A stretch of 64,000 nt of DNA from Stenotrophomonas sp. 169 (GCF_014621775.1 NZ_CP061204.1:3616501-3680500); one strand, 5' to 3'. Shown: positions 48,206 to 57,238, counted from the first letter of the stretch. The notes: a model not told the origin generated them from the sequence alone. Translations and numbers: made by a program.

Positions 48206-50812
48206 ATGAACTACCGCATTGGCAAGTGTGTTCACGCTCCGAAAGCCTTTTCGCCATTGGCATCTGCAGTACACGTGGCGCTGGCCACCGCCCTGTTGAC
48301 CACCAGCTCCATCGCGGTGGCGCAGGACCGAAACACCTCACCTACCGCCGAAGCCGCCACCCTGGACACCGTGTCCGTGCTGGGCAGCCGTACCAAACCG
48401 CGCACCGTCTCATCGTCTGCCGTGCCGATCGACATCATCAGCGGTGACGAGTTCCGCAACCAGGGTGCCACCGACGCACTGGACCAGCTCAAGGTGCTGG
48501 TGCCGTCCTTCAACGTCAGCACGATCCCCATCGACGATGCCGCCAGCCTGGTGCGCCCGGCCAACCTGCGCGGCCTGCCGCCGGACAACACGCTGCTGCT
48601 GATCAACGGCAAACGCTTCCACCGCGCTGCGGTGATCACGTTCCTGGGGCATGGCTTGTCCGACGGTGCACAGGGTCCGGACCTGTCGGCGTTCCCGTCG
48701 CTGGCGCTGGAGCAGGTGGAGGTGCTGCGCGATGGTGCAGCGGCCCAGTACGGGTCGGATGCGATCGCGGGGGTGATCAACTTCGGCCTGAAGAAACTGC
48801 GCGAAGGCGGCAGCGCCGAGGTGTTCACCGGCAAGTACTACGAGGGCGATGGCCTGACCACGCAGTATTCGGCGCAGATCGGACTGCCACTGAGCGAGCG
48901 CGGCTTTGCCACGCTGACCGCTGAGTGGCGCAAGGCGGACGACACCTCGCGCAGTGTGCAGCGGGACGATGCCGGCGCCGCGGCGGCGGCCGGATACCCG
49001 GGCGTAGACGATCCCGCGCAGGTGTGGGGTTCACCGAAGGTCGACGATGACCTGAAGCTGGTCTACAACCTCGGTCTGTCCACCGATACGGTGGATTTCT
49101 ATCTGTTCGGCAACTACGCCAAGCGCGATGTCGACGGTGGGTTCTACTACCGTGATCCAACGGCGCGCTCCGGGGTGTACTCCAACGATGGCGGCGATAC
49201 CCTGCTGGTCGGCAACCTGACCGGTGCAGGCGCGTGCCCGACCATTGCACTGCGCGACGGTGCCGGCAACCTGCTGCCGTACAGCGGGGTCAGCGGCGCG
49301 GTCGCCGCCTTGCCCGCCAACTGCTACACCTTCCTGTCCAGCCTGCCTGGTGGCTTTACGCCGCGCTTCGGCGGCTCGCTGGAAGATACCTCGGTGGTTG
49401 CCGGGGCAAAGGGCACCTGGGACGAGTGGTACTGGGACGTCAGCGGGTCGTGGGGCCGCAACGACATCGACTTCGTCATCTACAACACGGTCAATGCATC
49501 GCTGGGCCCGAACCAGCCGGCCGGTCTCTCTTTCCGCCCCGGCGGCAATACCCAGACAGAAAAGAACCTCAACGTCGATGTCAGCCGCGATATTGCCACG
49601 ACCTTCAGCAGCCAGCCGCTGCGGTTGGCCATGGGCGCGGAATGGCGCGAAGAAAGCTTCACGATCAGCCCGGGCGACGGACCGTCGACGGCCATCGGTC
49701 CACTGACCGACCAAGGCTTCGCCTTGGGTTCCAACGGCTTCAACGGGTTCAGTGCGCGAACGGCCGGCACCTTCGACCGACGCAACTGGGCGGCCTACGC
49801 CGATCTGGAAGCGCAGCTCACCGAACGCTTCCTGCTGGCCGGCGCACTGCGTTACGAGGACTACGATTCCTTCGGCAGTACCACCATCGGCAAGCTCACC
49901 GCGCGCTTCGACTTCACCCCGACGTTTGCCCTGCGTGGTGCAGTCAACACCGGCTTCCGTGCACCGACGCCAGGCCAGGCCAACATCAGCCAGATCAGCA
50001 CGGTGTTCGGGGGGACGGCCCTGGAAGACATCGCCACGCTGCCGCCGACCGATCCGATCGCGCAGCTCAAAGGTGCACGACCGCTCACGCCGGAGGAGTC
50101 AACGAACATCTCGCTGGGCGCGGTGTGGACCGAGGGCGACTGGCTGGTCACCGTGGATGGTTACCAGATCAAGGTGGAGGACCGCATCGCCCTGAGCACC
50201 AGCTTCGCGGTAACGCCGGAAGAACGCGCAGCGCTGGTGGCCGGCGGCAACCCGGAAGCCGCGTCGATCTCGCAGGTGACCTACTTCGGCAACGCATTCG
50301 ACACCACCACCACCGGCGTGGATCTGGTCACCAGCTATCGCAGCGACCATTTCGGTGGCACCACCACGTACTCGCTCGCCGCCAATTGGAACCGCACCGA
50401 GGTCGACCGCTACGACACCGACTTCATCGATGCGGCGCGCGTCTACAAGCTGGAGGAATCCCTGCCGAAGACAAAGGGCTACTTCAGCATCAACCACCAG
50501 CGTCAGATCTTCCATGCCAACCTGCGCTTGAACTATTACGGGTCGTGGTACGAAGACCATCTGGACAGTGGCGTGATCTCCGCAGCGGACGGCGGCCTGC
50601 CCATCCATGCCGGCAGCGCGCTGCTGGTGGATGCAGACGTGGGCTGGAACTTCGACTCTGGACTTTACTTCAGCGTCGGCGCGCAGAACCTGTTCGACCG
50701 CGTGCCCTCAAAGAATCCCTGGGCGGGCGTTGCCGGCGCCGAGTACCCGGTCCATTCACCGTATGGCTTCAACGGCGGGTTCTATTACGCGCGGGTGGGC
50801 TGGAAGTTCTAG
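48206..50812 (+). CDS. TonB-dependent outer-membrane receptor
   Basis: An 868-aa receptor. After a signal region (about 1-40, ending SIAVAQ-D) comes the plug domain: TLDTVSVLGSRTKPRTVSSSAVPIDIISGDEF (TonB-box-like VSVLGS), LPPDNTLLLINGKRFHRAA and VEVLRDGAAAQYGSDAIAGVINF. The beta-barrel follows, ending in Phe (GGFYYARVGWKF). Length and motifs fit active-uptake receptors for siderophores or carbohydrates; xanthomonads carry many sugar-specific members. No cognate inner-membrane transporter is adjacent. The substrate is not inferred. A strong intrinsic terminator follows. Confidence 0.94.
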   Translation: MNYRIGKCVHAPKAFSPLASAVHVALATALLTTSSIAVAQDRNTSPTAEAATLDTVSVLGSRTKPRTVSSSAVPIDIISGDEFRNQGATDALDQLKVLVPSFNVSTIPIDDAASLVRPANLRGLPPDNTLLLINGKRFHRAAVITFLGHGLSDGAQGPDLSAFPSLALEQVEVLRDGAAAQYGSDAIAGVINFGLKKLREGGSAEVFTGKYYEGDGLTTQYSAQIGLPLSERGFATLTAEWRKADDTSRSVQRDDAGAAAAAGYPGVDDPAQVWGSPKVDDDLKLVYNLGLSTDTVDFYLFGNYAKRDVDGGFYYRDPTARSGVYSNDGGDTLLVGNLTGAGACPTIALRDGAGNLLPYSGVSGAVAALPANCYTFLSSLPGGFTPRFGGSLEDTSVVAGAKGTWDEWYWDVSGSWGRNDIDFVIYNTVNASLGPNQPAGLSFRPGGNTQTEKNLNVDVSRDIATTFSSQPLRLAMGAEWREESFTISPGDGPSTAIGPLTDQGFALGSNGFNGFSARTAGTFDRRNWAAYADLEAQLTERFLLAGALRYEDYDSFGSTTIGKLTARFDFTPTFALRGAVNTGFRAPTPGQANISQISTVFGGTALEDIATLPPTDPIAQLKGARPLTPEESTNISLGAVWTEGDWLVTVDGYQIKVEDRIALSTSFAVTPEERAALVAGGNPEAASISQVTYFGNAFDTTTTGVDLVTSYRSDHFGGTTTYSLAANWNRTEVDRYDTDFIDAARVYKLEESLPKTKGYFSINHQRQIFHANLRLNYYGSWYEDHLDSGVISAADGGLPIHAGSALLVDADVGWNFDSGLYFSVGAQNLFDRVPSKNPWAGVAGAEYPVHSPYGFNGGFYYARVGWKF

Positions 50813-51282
50813 GCCGTTCTTCCGGGAGGCAGGCGGCGGGCCAGGGAAGTGCCTGCCGCCTGTCTTATCCGCACGCCGCTCATCCGCATAGAGCCTGACT
50901 GGCAAGACGGCCGCACATGCCTCCTGCGTCCACCAAGCGCGATATCGAGCGAACGGCATGTCGCGGGCTGCACTCCGCCACCGTCTTTCACAGATTTCCT
51001 GATGGACGCGGGAGTGTGGGCTTACGCACGATGATGACGCTGGCGCCATCACGACGTCGGCCGGGATTGGCATCCTGTTTGTGCAACACGATTTGGCTCT
51101 GTTCTGCCCTCGGGGCACGGCGGAGAATGCACTGCATCGTCTTCCGGTCATACGGCGGGCGGTGTGTGGGGATCCCTGATCCGCCGGCCCTTTTTCGTGT
51201 TGTACACCGGTATGCCAACCCGCATCGCCCGCCACCCCGTGCTTCTGCGCGGGTGGCTTCAACGCACTGTGAGGTCGCTTGC
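50813..51282. other. Intergenic region after the TonB receptor
   Basis: About 470 bp without a convincing gene. Apart from the terminator at 50830-50868, it includes a short palindrome GGGGATCCC near 51169 and no repeat of the SMAG type. Open frames across it are interrupted or antisense in character and lack ribosome sites. Confidence 0.4.
50830..50868 (+). terminator. Intrinsic terminator of the TonB receptor gene
   Basis: CAGGCGGCGGGC (50830-50841) pairs with GCCTGCCGCCTG (50851-50862), 11 of 12 Watson-Crick plus one G-U, around CAGGGAAGT, followed by TCTTAT. It begins 18 bp after the receptor stop. Confidence 0.8.
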
Positions 51283-51579
51283 ATGAGCTCTTCCGATCTT
51301 CCCCCTACCCCGCCGCTGCGCCTGATCGCGTCGGCGGAAAACGCCGATCGTTCTACAGACGGCGTCAGCTCAGACCTGCAGCGGACCGGGCGCGTCGTTG
51401 TGTCCGTTCGCGTGCTGCGCGCCCTGGATGCCACCTTGGAAATTCTGCAGGCCGAGCATATCGCCCGATGCGATGGCGATATCGCTTCGCTATTGGGTGA
51501 GCATCTGACCGATGGCTTGCTGGTGGCCGCCCGCGAGCTGGTCAGGGCGTCGGCGAGTCCGCATCTGGATCGGCCGTGA
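51283..51579 (+). CDS. Small hypothetical protein, DUF3077-like
   Basis: A 98-aa protein starting at ATG 51283. The first half is disordered ([29 protein letters not shown]) and the second is helical ([51 protein letters not shown]). The layout resembles small cytoplasmic DUF3077-type proteins, though I am not certain of the family. It has no signal peptide or membrane segment. Its 3' end overlaps the convergent membrane protein by 38 bp. Confidence 0.5.
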   Translation: MSSSDLPPTPPLRLIASAENADRSTDGVSSDLQRTGRVVVSVRVLRALDATLEILQAEHIARCDGDIASLLGEHLTDGLLVAARELVRASASPHLDRP

Positions 51580-52204
51580 CGTTGTTCCCCAGCTGCCTGG
51601 ACCGAAGCCCACCCGGCGGTCCAGCACGACCCTGCCGACCGCCGTCATCGGCTCTGCTCGTCCCTGACGCGGGCAAGTGCACCGTGATCGGAATCCCGTA
51701 CACCGCGTGGACAACGCCGGGCCAATAGCCCACCAGCGGCAGCAGCGCCGCATCCCATGGAGGGCGCTGGGAGCGGGTGTCGCCCCATCGGACGCCCACG
51801 CAGGCCAACGCGGTGAACAGAAGCGCAAGGACGATACAGATCCCTCGCCGCCACTGAAGCCGCTGTGCCATCAGCGTGCCCATTGCCATTGTCGCCACGG
51901 GCACGGCGGCCCATAACAGCGTCACGCCCGCCTGGTGGGCCAATGGCTGCGCGTCGCCCCGTATCGCCGCCAACGCTGCAGCAAACAATGCACTCACGCA
52001 CAACTGGAGGTAGAGCTCCAGCAATGGCCACCCGATGACACGGGGCGTCGCCCGCAGCCACAGCCGCTGCCCGACCAACCCTGCGACCATGCCCGCCATG
52101 TAGAACATTCCACCGTTGGGCGAGCGGGTGGTCATCAGTGCCAGGCAGGCGGTGCTGATCGCGAATGCGACGTACGTGCTTATCCGATAGCCCGGCAGTG
52201 ACAT
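51542..52204 (-). CDS. Hypothetical membrane protein
   Basis: A 220-aa protein starting at ATG 52204 with an AAGGTAACG-type leader. Four or five hydrophobic helices occur in the first 165 residues (TYVAFAISTACLALMTT, GMFYMAGMVAGLVGQRLWL, VIGWPLLELYLQLCVSALFAAALAAI, AGVTLLWAAVPVATMAMGTLM, GICIVLALLFTALACVGVRW). The C-terminal 50 residues are polar and rich in Gly/Arg/Asp. No known family was recognised. The C-terminus may be over-extended, since the final 13 codons overlap another gene. Confidence 0.55.
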   Translation of the reverse strand: MSLPGYRISTYVAFAISTACLALMTTRSPNGGMFYMAGMVAGLVGQRLWLRATPRVIGWPLLELYLQLCVSALFAAALAAIRGDAQPLAHQAGVTLLWAAVPVATMAMGTLMAQRLQWRRGICIVLALLFTALACVGVRWGDTRSQRPPWDAALLPLVGYWPGVVHAVYGIPITVHLPASGTSRADDGGRQGRAGPPGGLRSRQLGNNVTADPDADSPTP

Positions 52205-52296
52205 GACGTTACCTTCCTTGGAGTACCTACCGCCGGGCTGGGCGCGCTGAAGCGGCGGCATCCAGCATCTGCAACCTGGTGGTTCTTGCTCTCAGC

Positions 52297-52518
52297 CTAC
52301 CTGCCGAGTGCCGCATTGCTCAACGTCTGTACCGTCGCGCAGTTCTCGCATTTGACGACCAGTCCACCAAACAGCTGTTGGATGTCCCGCTCCTCGATGC
52401 ACGTGATATGGCCACAGCGCTTGCATTCGGCATGGATGGTCTGCACAAACGCAATGGCGCCATCCGGTCCCTTTGCGGCTTGGAAATCTCTGATTCGGAA
52501 TACGCCGGTGTCAATCAT
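52297..52518 (-). CDS. Small zinc-ribbon protein
   Basis: A 73-aa protein beginning MIDTGVFRIRDFQAAKGPDG with paired CxxC motifs, ECKRCGHITC and CENC, spaced like a zinc ribbon (HAECKRCGHITCIEERDIQQLFGGLVVKCENC). An in-frame extension to ATG 52638 would add 40 residues; it is possible but has no ribosome site. Function unknown; zinc ribbons of this type often bind nucleic acid or scaffold RNA polymerase. Divergent from the BLUF gene. Confidence 0.6.
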   Translation of the reverse strand: MIDTGVFRIRDFQAAKGPDGAIAFVQTIHAECKRCGHITCIEERDIQQLFGGLVVKCENCATVQTLSNAALGR

Positions 52519-52719
52519 CAGGTCAGTCTCGAATGATCTGACCGCCAACGTAGCCAACCGCGCGTAAGGGGAGTTCCATGCCAGCGTGATCCCGGCATCA
52601 AGACGCGCCCGCCCTTCGACCGGGCAGAGATAAATCATTCAGGTTATTTCTATCGGTTATGAACGCGTTAAGTGTTAGCGTTCCCAGTCCAGAGTGTGTT
52701 GCGTCATGAGGTGCCGGTA

Positions 52720-53142
52720 ATGCCTGTAAGGGCGTTGGTGTATGTAAGTAAGGTTTCTCCAAAGATCAGCCCTCCTGAGCTGGAAGTGCTTGTAAACAAT
52801 GCGCAGACGTTCAACCGCACGGCGGGAGTGAGCGGTGTCCTGCTGTTCGACGGTGCGCGCTATCTGCAGTACCTGGAGGGGCCAGAGGATGGCGTAACTG
52901 CCGTCTATGGTCGGATCCATCAGGCGACGCGGCACACGCAGATCGAGGTCATTGCCCAGGGGCATGCCGGATCGCGCTATTTCCCGTATTGGCCCATGAA
53001 GAAGTTCGACGTGGACCCGGAGACGTTCGATGCGGTCGCGCAGGCCAGCTGGGCAGGTTTCGCCCCCAGCGCGGCGGAAGGTAGCGCCACCGCAGTGGGC
53101 CGCCTGATCGACGTCGTGGGCGTACATCCAGTCCGCGACTGA
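52720..53142 (+). CDS. Stand-alone BLUF blue-light sensor
   Basis: A 140-aa protein starting at ATG 52720 that consists of one BLUF domain plus a C-terminal helical extension. MPVRALVYVSK places Tyr at residue 8, FNRTAGVSGVLL places Asn at 32, and RYLQYLEG places Gln at 50, the flavin-switch residues with the same numbering as the cyanobacterial PixD proteins. YWPM gives Trp91 and Met93, also as in PixD. It should bind FAD and shift its spectrum in blue light. With no output domain, it must act on a partner protein. No obvious partner lies within the operon. Confidence 0.9.
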   Translation: MPVRALVYVSKVSPKISPPELEVLVNNAQTFNRTAGVSGVLLFDGARYLQYLEGPEDGVTAVYGRIHQATRHTQIEVIAQGHAGSRYFPYWPMKKFDVDPETFDAVAQASWAGFAPSAAEGSATAVGRLIDVVGVHPVRD

Positions 53143-53153
53143 CCCGTCACATC

Positions 53154-53223
53154 GGTAGCGCCGAGCCACGCTCGGCGGAATCTGTCAGCGACTGATGCCC
53201 TCATGCCGCTGCGCTCGCCGCAC
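53154..53223. repeat. SMAG/REP stem, GTAGCGCCGAGC type
   Basis: GGTAGCGCCGAGCCACGCTCG at the left is followed by CTGCGCTCGCCGCACCCCGGC, a degraded tail arm, around a spacer. Lies between BLUF and the H-NS-like gene. Confidence 0.65.
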
Positions 53224-53312
53224 CCCGGCTTGGCTCAGCGTTACGTTGATCGCAGCCGCATGCCCGCATTTGCTATCTTGCCCCGGCCCTTCCACTGCCT
53301 CACCGGAATCCC

Positions 53313-53747
53313 ATGCCGCGCGTGTCCCCAGGCGTTCGATCCGCCTCCACTGCAAAAGCCGCACTTGAACAGGAAATCGCACGCTCAGGCCTGAACGACC
53401 AGGCGCTGCTGCGTGCCGCCACCAAGGAAGCCTTCGAGCGGGTGAACCTGCTGCTCAAGGCGTACTACGCCGATTTCAGCCCGAAACAACAGGCGCTTAT
53501 CCTGGCGACCATTGGTGCCAAGGCGACCTCGAGCGTGGCGTCCCGCGAGAAGCCTGCCAAGGCAGCGCGCCCGGCCAAGCGGCCGACAGAGGAGCTTCCG
53601 CCGCGTTTCTGGCTGCCGTTCAGTGGCGAGACGTGGTCAGGCCGTGGCCGCCCGCCCAACGCATTCCTCGCCTGGGAAGGCACGGTGGCGCACACCGAAT
53701 GGAAGAAGCGCCACCCTGATGAGCGGTTTCCGCTTTATCCGGGTTGA
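53313..53747 (+). CDS. H-NS-like DNA-binding protein
   Basis: A 144-aa protein. The N-terminal half is helical (AALEQEIARSGLNDQALLRAATKEAFERVNLLLKAYYADFSPKQQALILATIG), suited to oligomerisation, followed by a Lys/Ala/Pro-rich linker (EKPAKAARPAKRPTEE). The C-terminus PPRFWLPFSGETWSGRGRPPNAF carries the TWSGRGRxP motif of the H-NS AT-hook-like DNA-binding loop. This matches H-NS family proteins that bend and silence AT-rich DNA, though the motif's final W is replaced by AF. ATG at 53313 is first in frame. Its targets are not known; a role in silencing acquired DNA is plausible. Confidence 0.7.
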   Translation: MPRVSPGVRSASTAKAALEQEIARSGLNDQALLRAATKEAFERVNLLLKAYYADFSPKQQALILATIGAKATSSVASREKPAKAARPAKRPTEELPPRFWLPFSGETWSGRGRPPNAFLAWEGTVAHTEWKKRHPDERFPLYPG

Positions 53748-53792
53748 TGCGGGGAGATTATCGAGAGCAGGCGACTGAGGGCTGCCGATCGA

Positions 53793-53820
53793 CGGCAGCC
53801 GACTGAAGTCGGCTCTACCC
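53793..53820. repeat. Single SMAG/REP stem overlapping a methyltransferase end
   Basis: GCAGCCGACTGAAGTCGGCTCTACC is a half dimer whose right end touches the stop codon of the methyltransferase gene at 53815-53817. Confidence 0.75.
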
Positions 53821-54486
53821 GGCGTAGGCGACCCACCCGCGGAAGGAAAGCGCCGCGTAGAACAGGCGGGGTTCAACGAACCCGGCCTCTTCCAGCAGCG
53901 CCACTTCGCGCTCGGGTGAAAGCGTAGGCAACCTGCTCGCCAGCGCCTCGGCGCGGGCGGCGAGGTCGTCGTCGGTACCTCCGCGCGCCATGGCGAATGC
54001 GGCCCAGCGCTGCAGCCATACCCTTTTTTCGGTGGGTTCGTCAGGCACGCTGTGATGGGCAATGACCAGGGGAGCACCCGGTTTGAGCCGACGTTTCAGC
54101 TCGCGAAGCGTATGCAACCGCTCGTCCGGCGACAGAAAGTGCAGCGTCAGCAGGCACGTCGCGCCATCGAAGAGCACGTCAGGTGCATCGTCGATATAGC
54201 CCTGGATCAACTCGCCGTGCAGCGACAGGTCGCCAAGCGTGTGGTGCGCAAGCGCCAGCATTTCGGCCGACGGGTCAACGCCCACCAAGCGCCACGTCGG
54301 GCTCGCCTCGGCAAATGCCCGCATTTCGACCCCACCCCCGGCACCGAGCACGAGCACCTGCCCGTGCGCAGGCACCCGCTCGGCCAGCAGCACCTGCGCC
54401 ATCTGATGCAGGGCATGCACACCTGGCACGTTGCGCACCAGGTTATCGATGTACTGCGATACCGCAGCGGGATCAGAAAACGACAT
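53815..54486 (-). CDS. Class I SAM-dependent methyltransferase
   Basis: A 223-aa protein with the Rossmann methyltransferase fold. Motif I is VLVLGAGGGVEMRAF, motif II/acidic loop VGVDPSAEMLALA, motif III region CLLTLHFLSPDERLHTLRELKRRLKPGAPLVIAHHSVP. Start at ATG 54486 is preferred because GAAGAG lies about nine bases upstream; ATG 54495 is an alternative. The substrate is unknown; similarity is to small-molecule or lipid methyltransferases with the LRE-R-L-KPGG pattern. Isolated gene. Confidence 0.88.
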   Translation of the reverse strand: MSFSDPAAVSQYIDNLVRNVPGVHALHQMAQVLLAERVPAHGQVLVLGAGGGVEMRAFAEASPTWRLVGVDPSAEMLALAHHTLGDLSLHGELIQGYIDDAPDVLFDGATCLLTLHFLSPDERLHTLRELKRRLKPGAPLVIAHHSVPDEPTEKRVWLQRWAAFAMARGGTDDDLAARAEALASRLPTLSPEREVALLEEAGFVEPRLFYAALSFRGWVAYAG

Positions 54487-54542
54487 GGCGGCCATCTCTT
54501 CGAGGTTGACCGCAAATGTAACACTTACGATTACATTAAGCC

Positions 54543-55337
54543 TCAGGGCTGCCTGCGCATGCGCGTCAGCGACTGCACGGTGCCGTCGTCGTTGGCCATG
54601 CAGAGATAACGGCCGTCCGGATAATCGATGATCAGCTCGGTCACTTGTTCATTGACCGGTACGCGGGTGACCACGCGGCCCTCCGCATTGGCCCGGTCGT
54701 CGCACGCGGCGGACGCCCCTCGCCCATCAGCCCGCGATTCGGTGGGTCGCCCCCGCGAGGACGTATTGCGGAATACCGCGCGGCACCCGTCCTTGACCCA
54801 GATCGAGTGGCGGTTGAGGTCCCAGTTCTCACCCTTTACGCAGCGCGTGCTGCTCAGCTGACGAACGACCCGTACGTCGCCGCGGGTGTCCATGTCGCAC
54901 TCGGTCTGCTTGCGGTCACGCGATTCGCAGGTCACCTCAGCCGGCAACGCCCCCTCGCCACGGTCGGTGGCAGGACGATCATGACGCGGCCGTTCGCCGT
55001 CACCCGACTGACCCGCGCTGCCCACCTGGCAGACCCCGTTGGCGCCGCCCCTGCCGGTATAGCTCATCTGCACGCCGCCATCGGGCGAACGGTTGATGGA
55101 CAAGGTAACGCCGCTGCTCGCGTCACGCGCCTCATAGTAATTGTCGTTGAAGCGTTTCAACTGCGTCTGGCGGCCGTTGATGTAGACCGGGCCGCCCTCA
55201 TCGGCATGCACCTCGATGGCGCCCGGGCAGGTGCCGTTGAAGAGCGGGATGGCCGCGTTGGCCGCGGGAGAAACGCCCGCCAAGGGGGTCAGCAGAACGA
55301 CTGCGGCAAGGTGCGAGAACCTGAACATGGTGAGCAT
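54543..55337 (-). CDS. DUF3011 domain secreted protein
   Basis: A 264-aa protein with a signal peptide (FRFSHLAAVVLLTPLAGVSPAANA-A). The middle of the mature chain is Gly/Ser/Asp/Arg rich; the conserved DUF3011 block is CESRDRKQTECDMDTRGDVRVVRQLSSTRCVKGENWDL with cysteines and a following CRAVF. The first part contains NGTCPGAIEV and ASSGVTLSINRSPDGG. DUF3011 proteins are common in Xanthomonadaceae and have no known role. The C-terminal part (VNEQVTELIIDYPDGRYLC) is unique. ATG 55337 has AGG eight bases upstream. Confidence 0.85.
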   Translation of the reverse strand: MLTMFRFSHLAAVVLLTPLAGVSPAANAAIPLFNGTCPGAIEVHADEGGPVYINGRQTQLKRFNDNYYEARDASSGVTLSINRSPDGGVQMSYTGRGGANGVCQVGSAGQSGDGERPRHDRPATDRGEGALPAEVTCESRDRKQTECDMDTRGDVRVVRQLSSTRCVKGENWDLNRHSIWVKDGCRAVFRNTSSRGRPTESRADGRGASAACDDRANAEGRVVTRVPVNEQVTELIIDYPDGRYLCMANDDGTVQSLTRMRRQP

Positions 55338-55608
55338 CCGTGAGACCTGTCGAGGAAAGCGGACGATAGCAGTCGCACGTGGCAGTCGGTGTGCACGGAC
55401 TAAAGGGCGCGCTGGTCACGTTGCAATGAGATAGGCATACCGGAGGGCGTCGCTGCGCTGAATCAGTCTGCACTTATTGCCCCGCTCGGAAGCGGGGCAA
55501 GCGGCACCCGGACCGGCACGTTATCCTGCGATGCCGGACGTGATTCCGATGCGCGAGGTGTACCCCGTGCTGGCCAGCTCACTGCGATGCAAACGATCCT
55601 GGTGCGAA

Positions 55609-56148
55609 ATGAATGACGTGATGAAACTACTTTTCATAAGCGCACTGAGTGTCGACCCAGGCATTGCGTTTGCCTCCCCTCCCAGCTCCGCCATACCGAC
55701 CGAGCCCGCATCACGCGCAGATCAACTGAGCGCATTGATGCGGCTGCGGATGCTCGCCTCTGAGGTTACACACGAGCGCAGCACGCTGCTCGCAGCGCAC
55801 GGCCAACGTGCAGGAACGACAAGCGCGGAAACAGAATTCAACCTCGAGGGTCGCGTCGACCTGAGCACAGAAACTGTCGGCCGTCTTTCAATAGCCACAT
55901 CTGTCGATCCCGGCCTGACGAGCAATGCAGACCTGGTCATGAGGGTATCGGGAGGCTGTATTGAACGGCAGATCGCAAAGGACCACTTCGCGCCGACGAA
56001 AATGTACTGGGCGTCGCCGGCCGGCTCTCCGCAACCCCTCATCGGATTCAAGCATGTGGCCGCCGACCATGATGTGATCCTCTTCTTCGACGCATTCGGA
56101 CGCGGCTGTCTCAACGCCGTCCGCTCCGAGGCACATAGGCGGAAGTGA
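55609..56148 (+). CDS. Hypothetical exported protein
   Basis: A 179-aa protein starting at ATG 55609 (or MKLL at 55621) with a signal-like start (MKLLFISALSVDPGIAFA-SPP). The mature part has a mixed alpha/beta pattern (RVDLSTETVGRLSIATSVDPGL, GGCIERQIAKDHFAPTKMYW, GFKHVAADHDVILFFDAFGRGC). Two cysteines (GGCIE and GRGCLN) may form a disulfide. No family recognised. Its reading frame also remains open for 44 codons upstream, but that part lacks a ribosome site. Confidence 0.6.
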   Translation: MNDVMKLLFISALSVDPGIAFASPPSSAIPTEPASRADQLSALMRLRMLASEVTHERSTLLAAHGQRAGTTSAETEFNLEGRVDLSTETVGRLSIATSVDPGLTSNADLVMRVSGGCIERQIAKDHFAPTKMYWASPAGSPQPLIGFKHVAADHDVILFFDAFGRGCLNAVRSEAHRRK

Positions 56149-56306
56149 CGGTGCCTAGGGAGTATGGGGCCGACGTCCTGACGGCCCTCCAGGCATGACA
56201 AGGGCAATGCAAAGGCACTGGTCCCGCAGCAGCAACTGAGCCCCTCGCTGCGCGACGCCCACCGCGCCCGGGGCGAACCGGGTTTCTGGCTGCCGTTGTT
56301 GTGCAA

Positions 56307-57176
56307 TCAGCCCCCCGCGGCTGCCTCACGCACGAACGCTTCATAGGTGCGCAACGGGTGCCCCAGGATCGCCTGCAGCCGTTCGACAGATCCCTCTGCG
56401 GCGCGCATGCCGTGCAGTTGGATGCCCCCCAACATCAGGCGCATGTCATAGGCCAGCCAGGACGGCGCATAGGAGGCCATCTGCGCTTCGAACGCCGCCA
56501 CGTCATCACCGGCGTAAGCCACCTCACGGCCCAGGGCGGTGCCCCACGCGGCCGCCACCGATGCGCCCGTCATGGCCTGCGGGCCCACCAGTTCCAGGGT
56601 GAGCGCCTCCAGCGCCGCCGGTGCACGGTCACGTCGCAGCAGCTCCGCCACAGCGATCTCTGCGATGTCGCGCGCATCGATCATGCACACGCCGGCCGAG
56701 CCGATCGGCATCGGGTACACGCCATGGTCCTGGATGGTCTGCTGGACCATCAGCTCGTTCTGCATGAAGTACGCCGGACGCAGCACGGTGGCCGCAATGC
56801 CGAGGCTCTCGATCATGCGCTCGACCGTGTGCTTGCCGGTGAAGTGCGGCACGTTGGTGAAGGTGTCCGCATGGATCACGGACAGATAAACGATGCGTTC
56901 GACGCCCGCTTCCTGCGCAAGGTTCAACGTGATCAGCGCCTGCGTTACCTCGTCGGGGGTGACCGCGTTCAACAGGAACAAGGTGCGGACCGAAGACAGC
57001 GCGGCGCGGATCGACGGGACGTCGGTCAGGTCGCCCACCACTTCGGTGACGCCGGCAGGAAAGGCGCGCTTGCCGCGTGTGCGGACCAGCGCCTTGACGT
57101 CGGCACCGGCACCGGCCAGGCCCTCGACAACCAATGCACCGACAGTGCCCGTGGCACCAGTAACGAGAATGCTCAT
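56307..57176 (-). CDS. NmrA-like NAD(P)-binding protein
   Basis: A 289-aa Rossmann-fold protein. MSILVTGATGTVGALVV has the NADP-binding GxxGxxG, followed by VKALVRTRGKRAF. No Tyr-Lys catalytic pair of normal SDRs is seen; HTVERMIESLGIAATVLRPAYFMQN is the NmrA/atypical SDR signature and VLRPAYFMQN is typical of quinone or NADPH sensors (QorB-like). It is divergent from a LysR gene with a palindrome in between, suggesting inducible expression. Role may be quinone reduction or redox sensing. Confidence 0.88.
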   Translation of the reverse strand: MSILVTGATGTVGALVVEGLAGAGADVKALVRTRGKRAFPAGVTEVVGDLTDVPSIRAALSSVRTLFLLNAVTPDEVTQALITLNLAQEAGVERIVYLSVIHADTFTNVPHFTGKHTVERMIESLGIAATVLRPAYFMQNELMVQQTIQDHGVYPMPIGSAGVCMIDARDIAEIAVAELLRRDRAPAALEALTLELVGPQAMTGASVAAAWGTALGREVAYAGDDVAAFEAQMASYAPSWLAYDMRLMLGGIQLHGMRAAEGSVERLQAILGHPLRTYEAFVREAAAGG

Positions 57177-57219
57177 GTGAAACTCCTTCAGCGGATGGAT
57201 GGGGATCGGACGAGCAAAC

Positions 57220-57238
57220 GATAGTCCGTTGCACTATC
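57220..57238. promoter_or_regulatory. Candidate LysR operator between NmrA and LysR genes
   Basis: GATAGT-N7-ACTATC at 57220-57238 is a perfect 6-7-6 dyad and contains a LysR-type T-N11-A arrangement. It is centrally placed in the 111-bp divergent gap, about 45 bp from the NmrA start and 50 bp from the LysR start. Confidence 0.65.
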
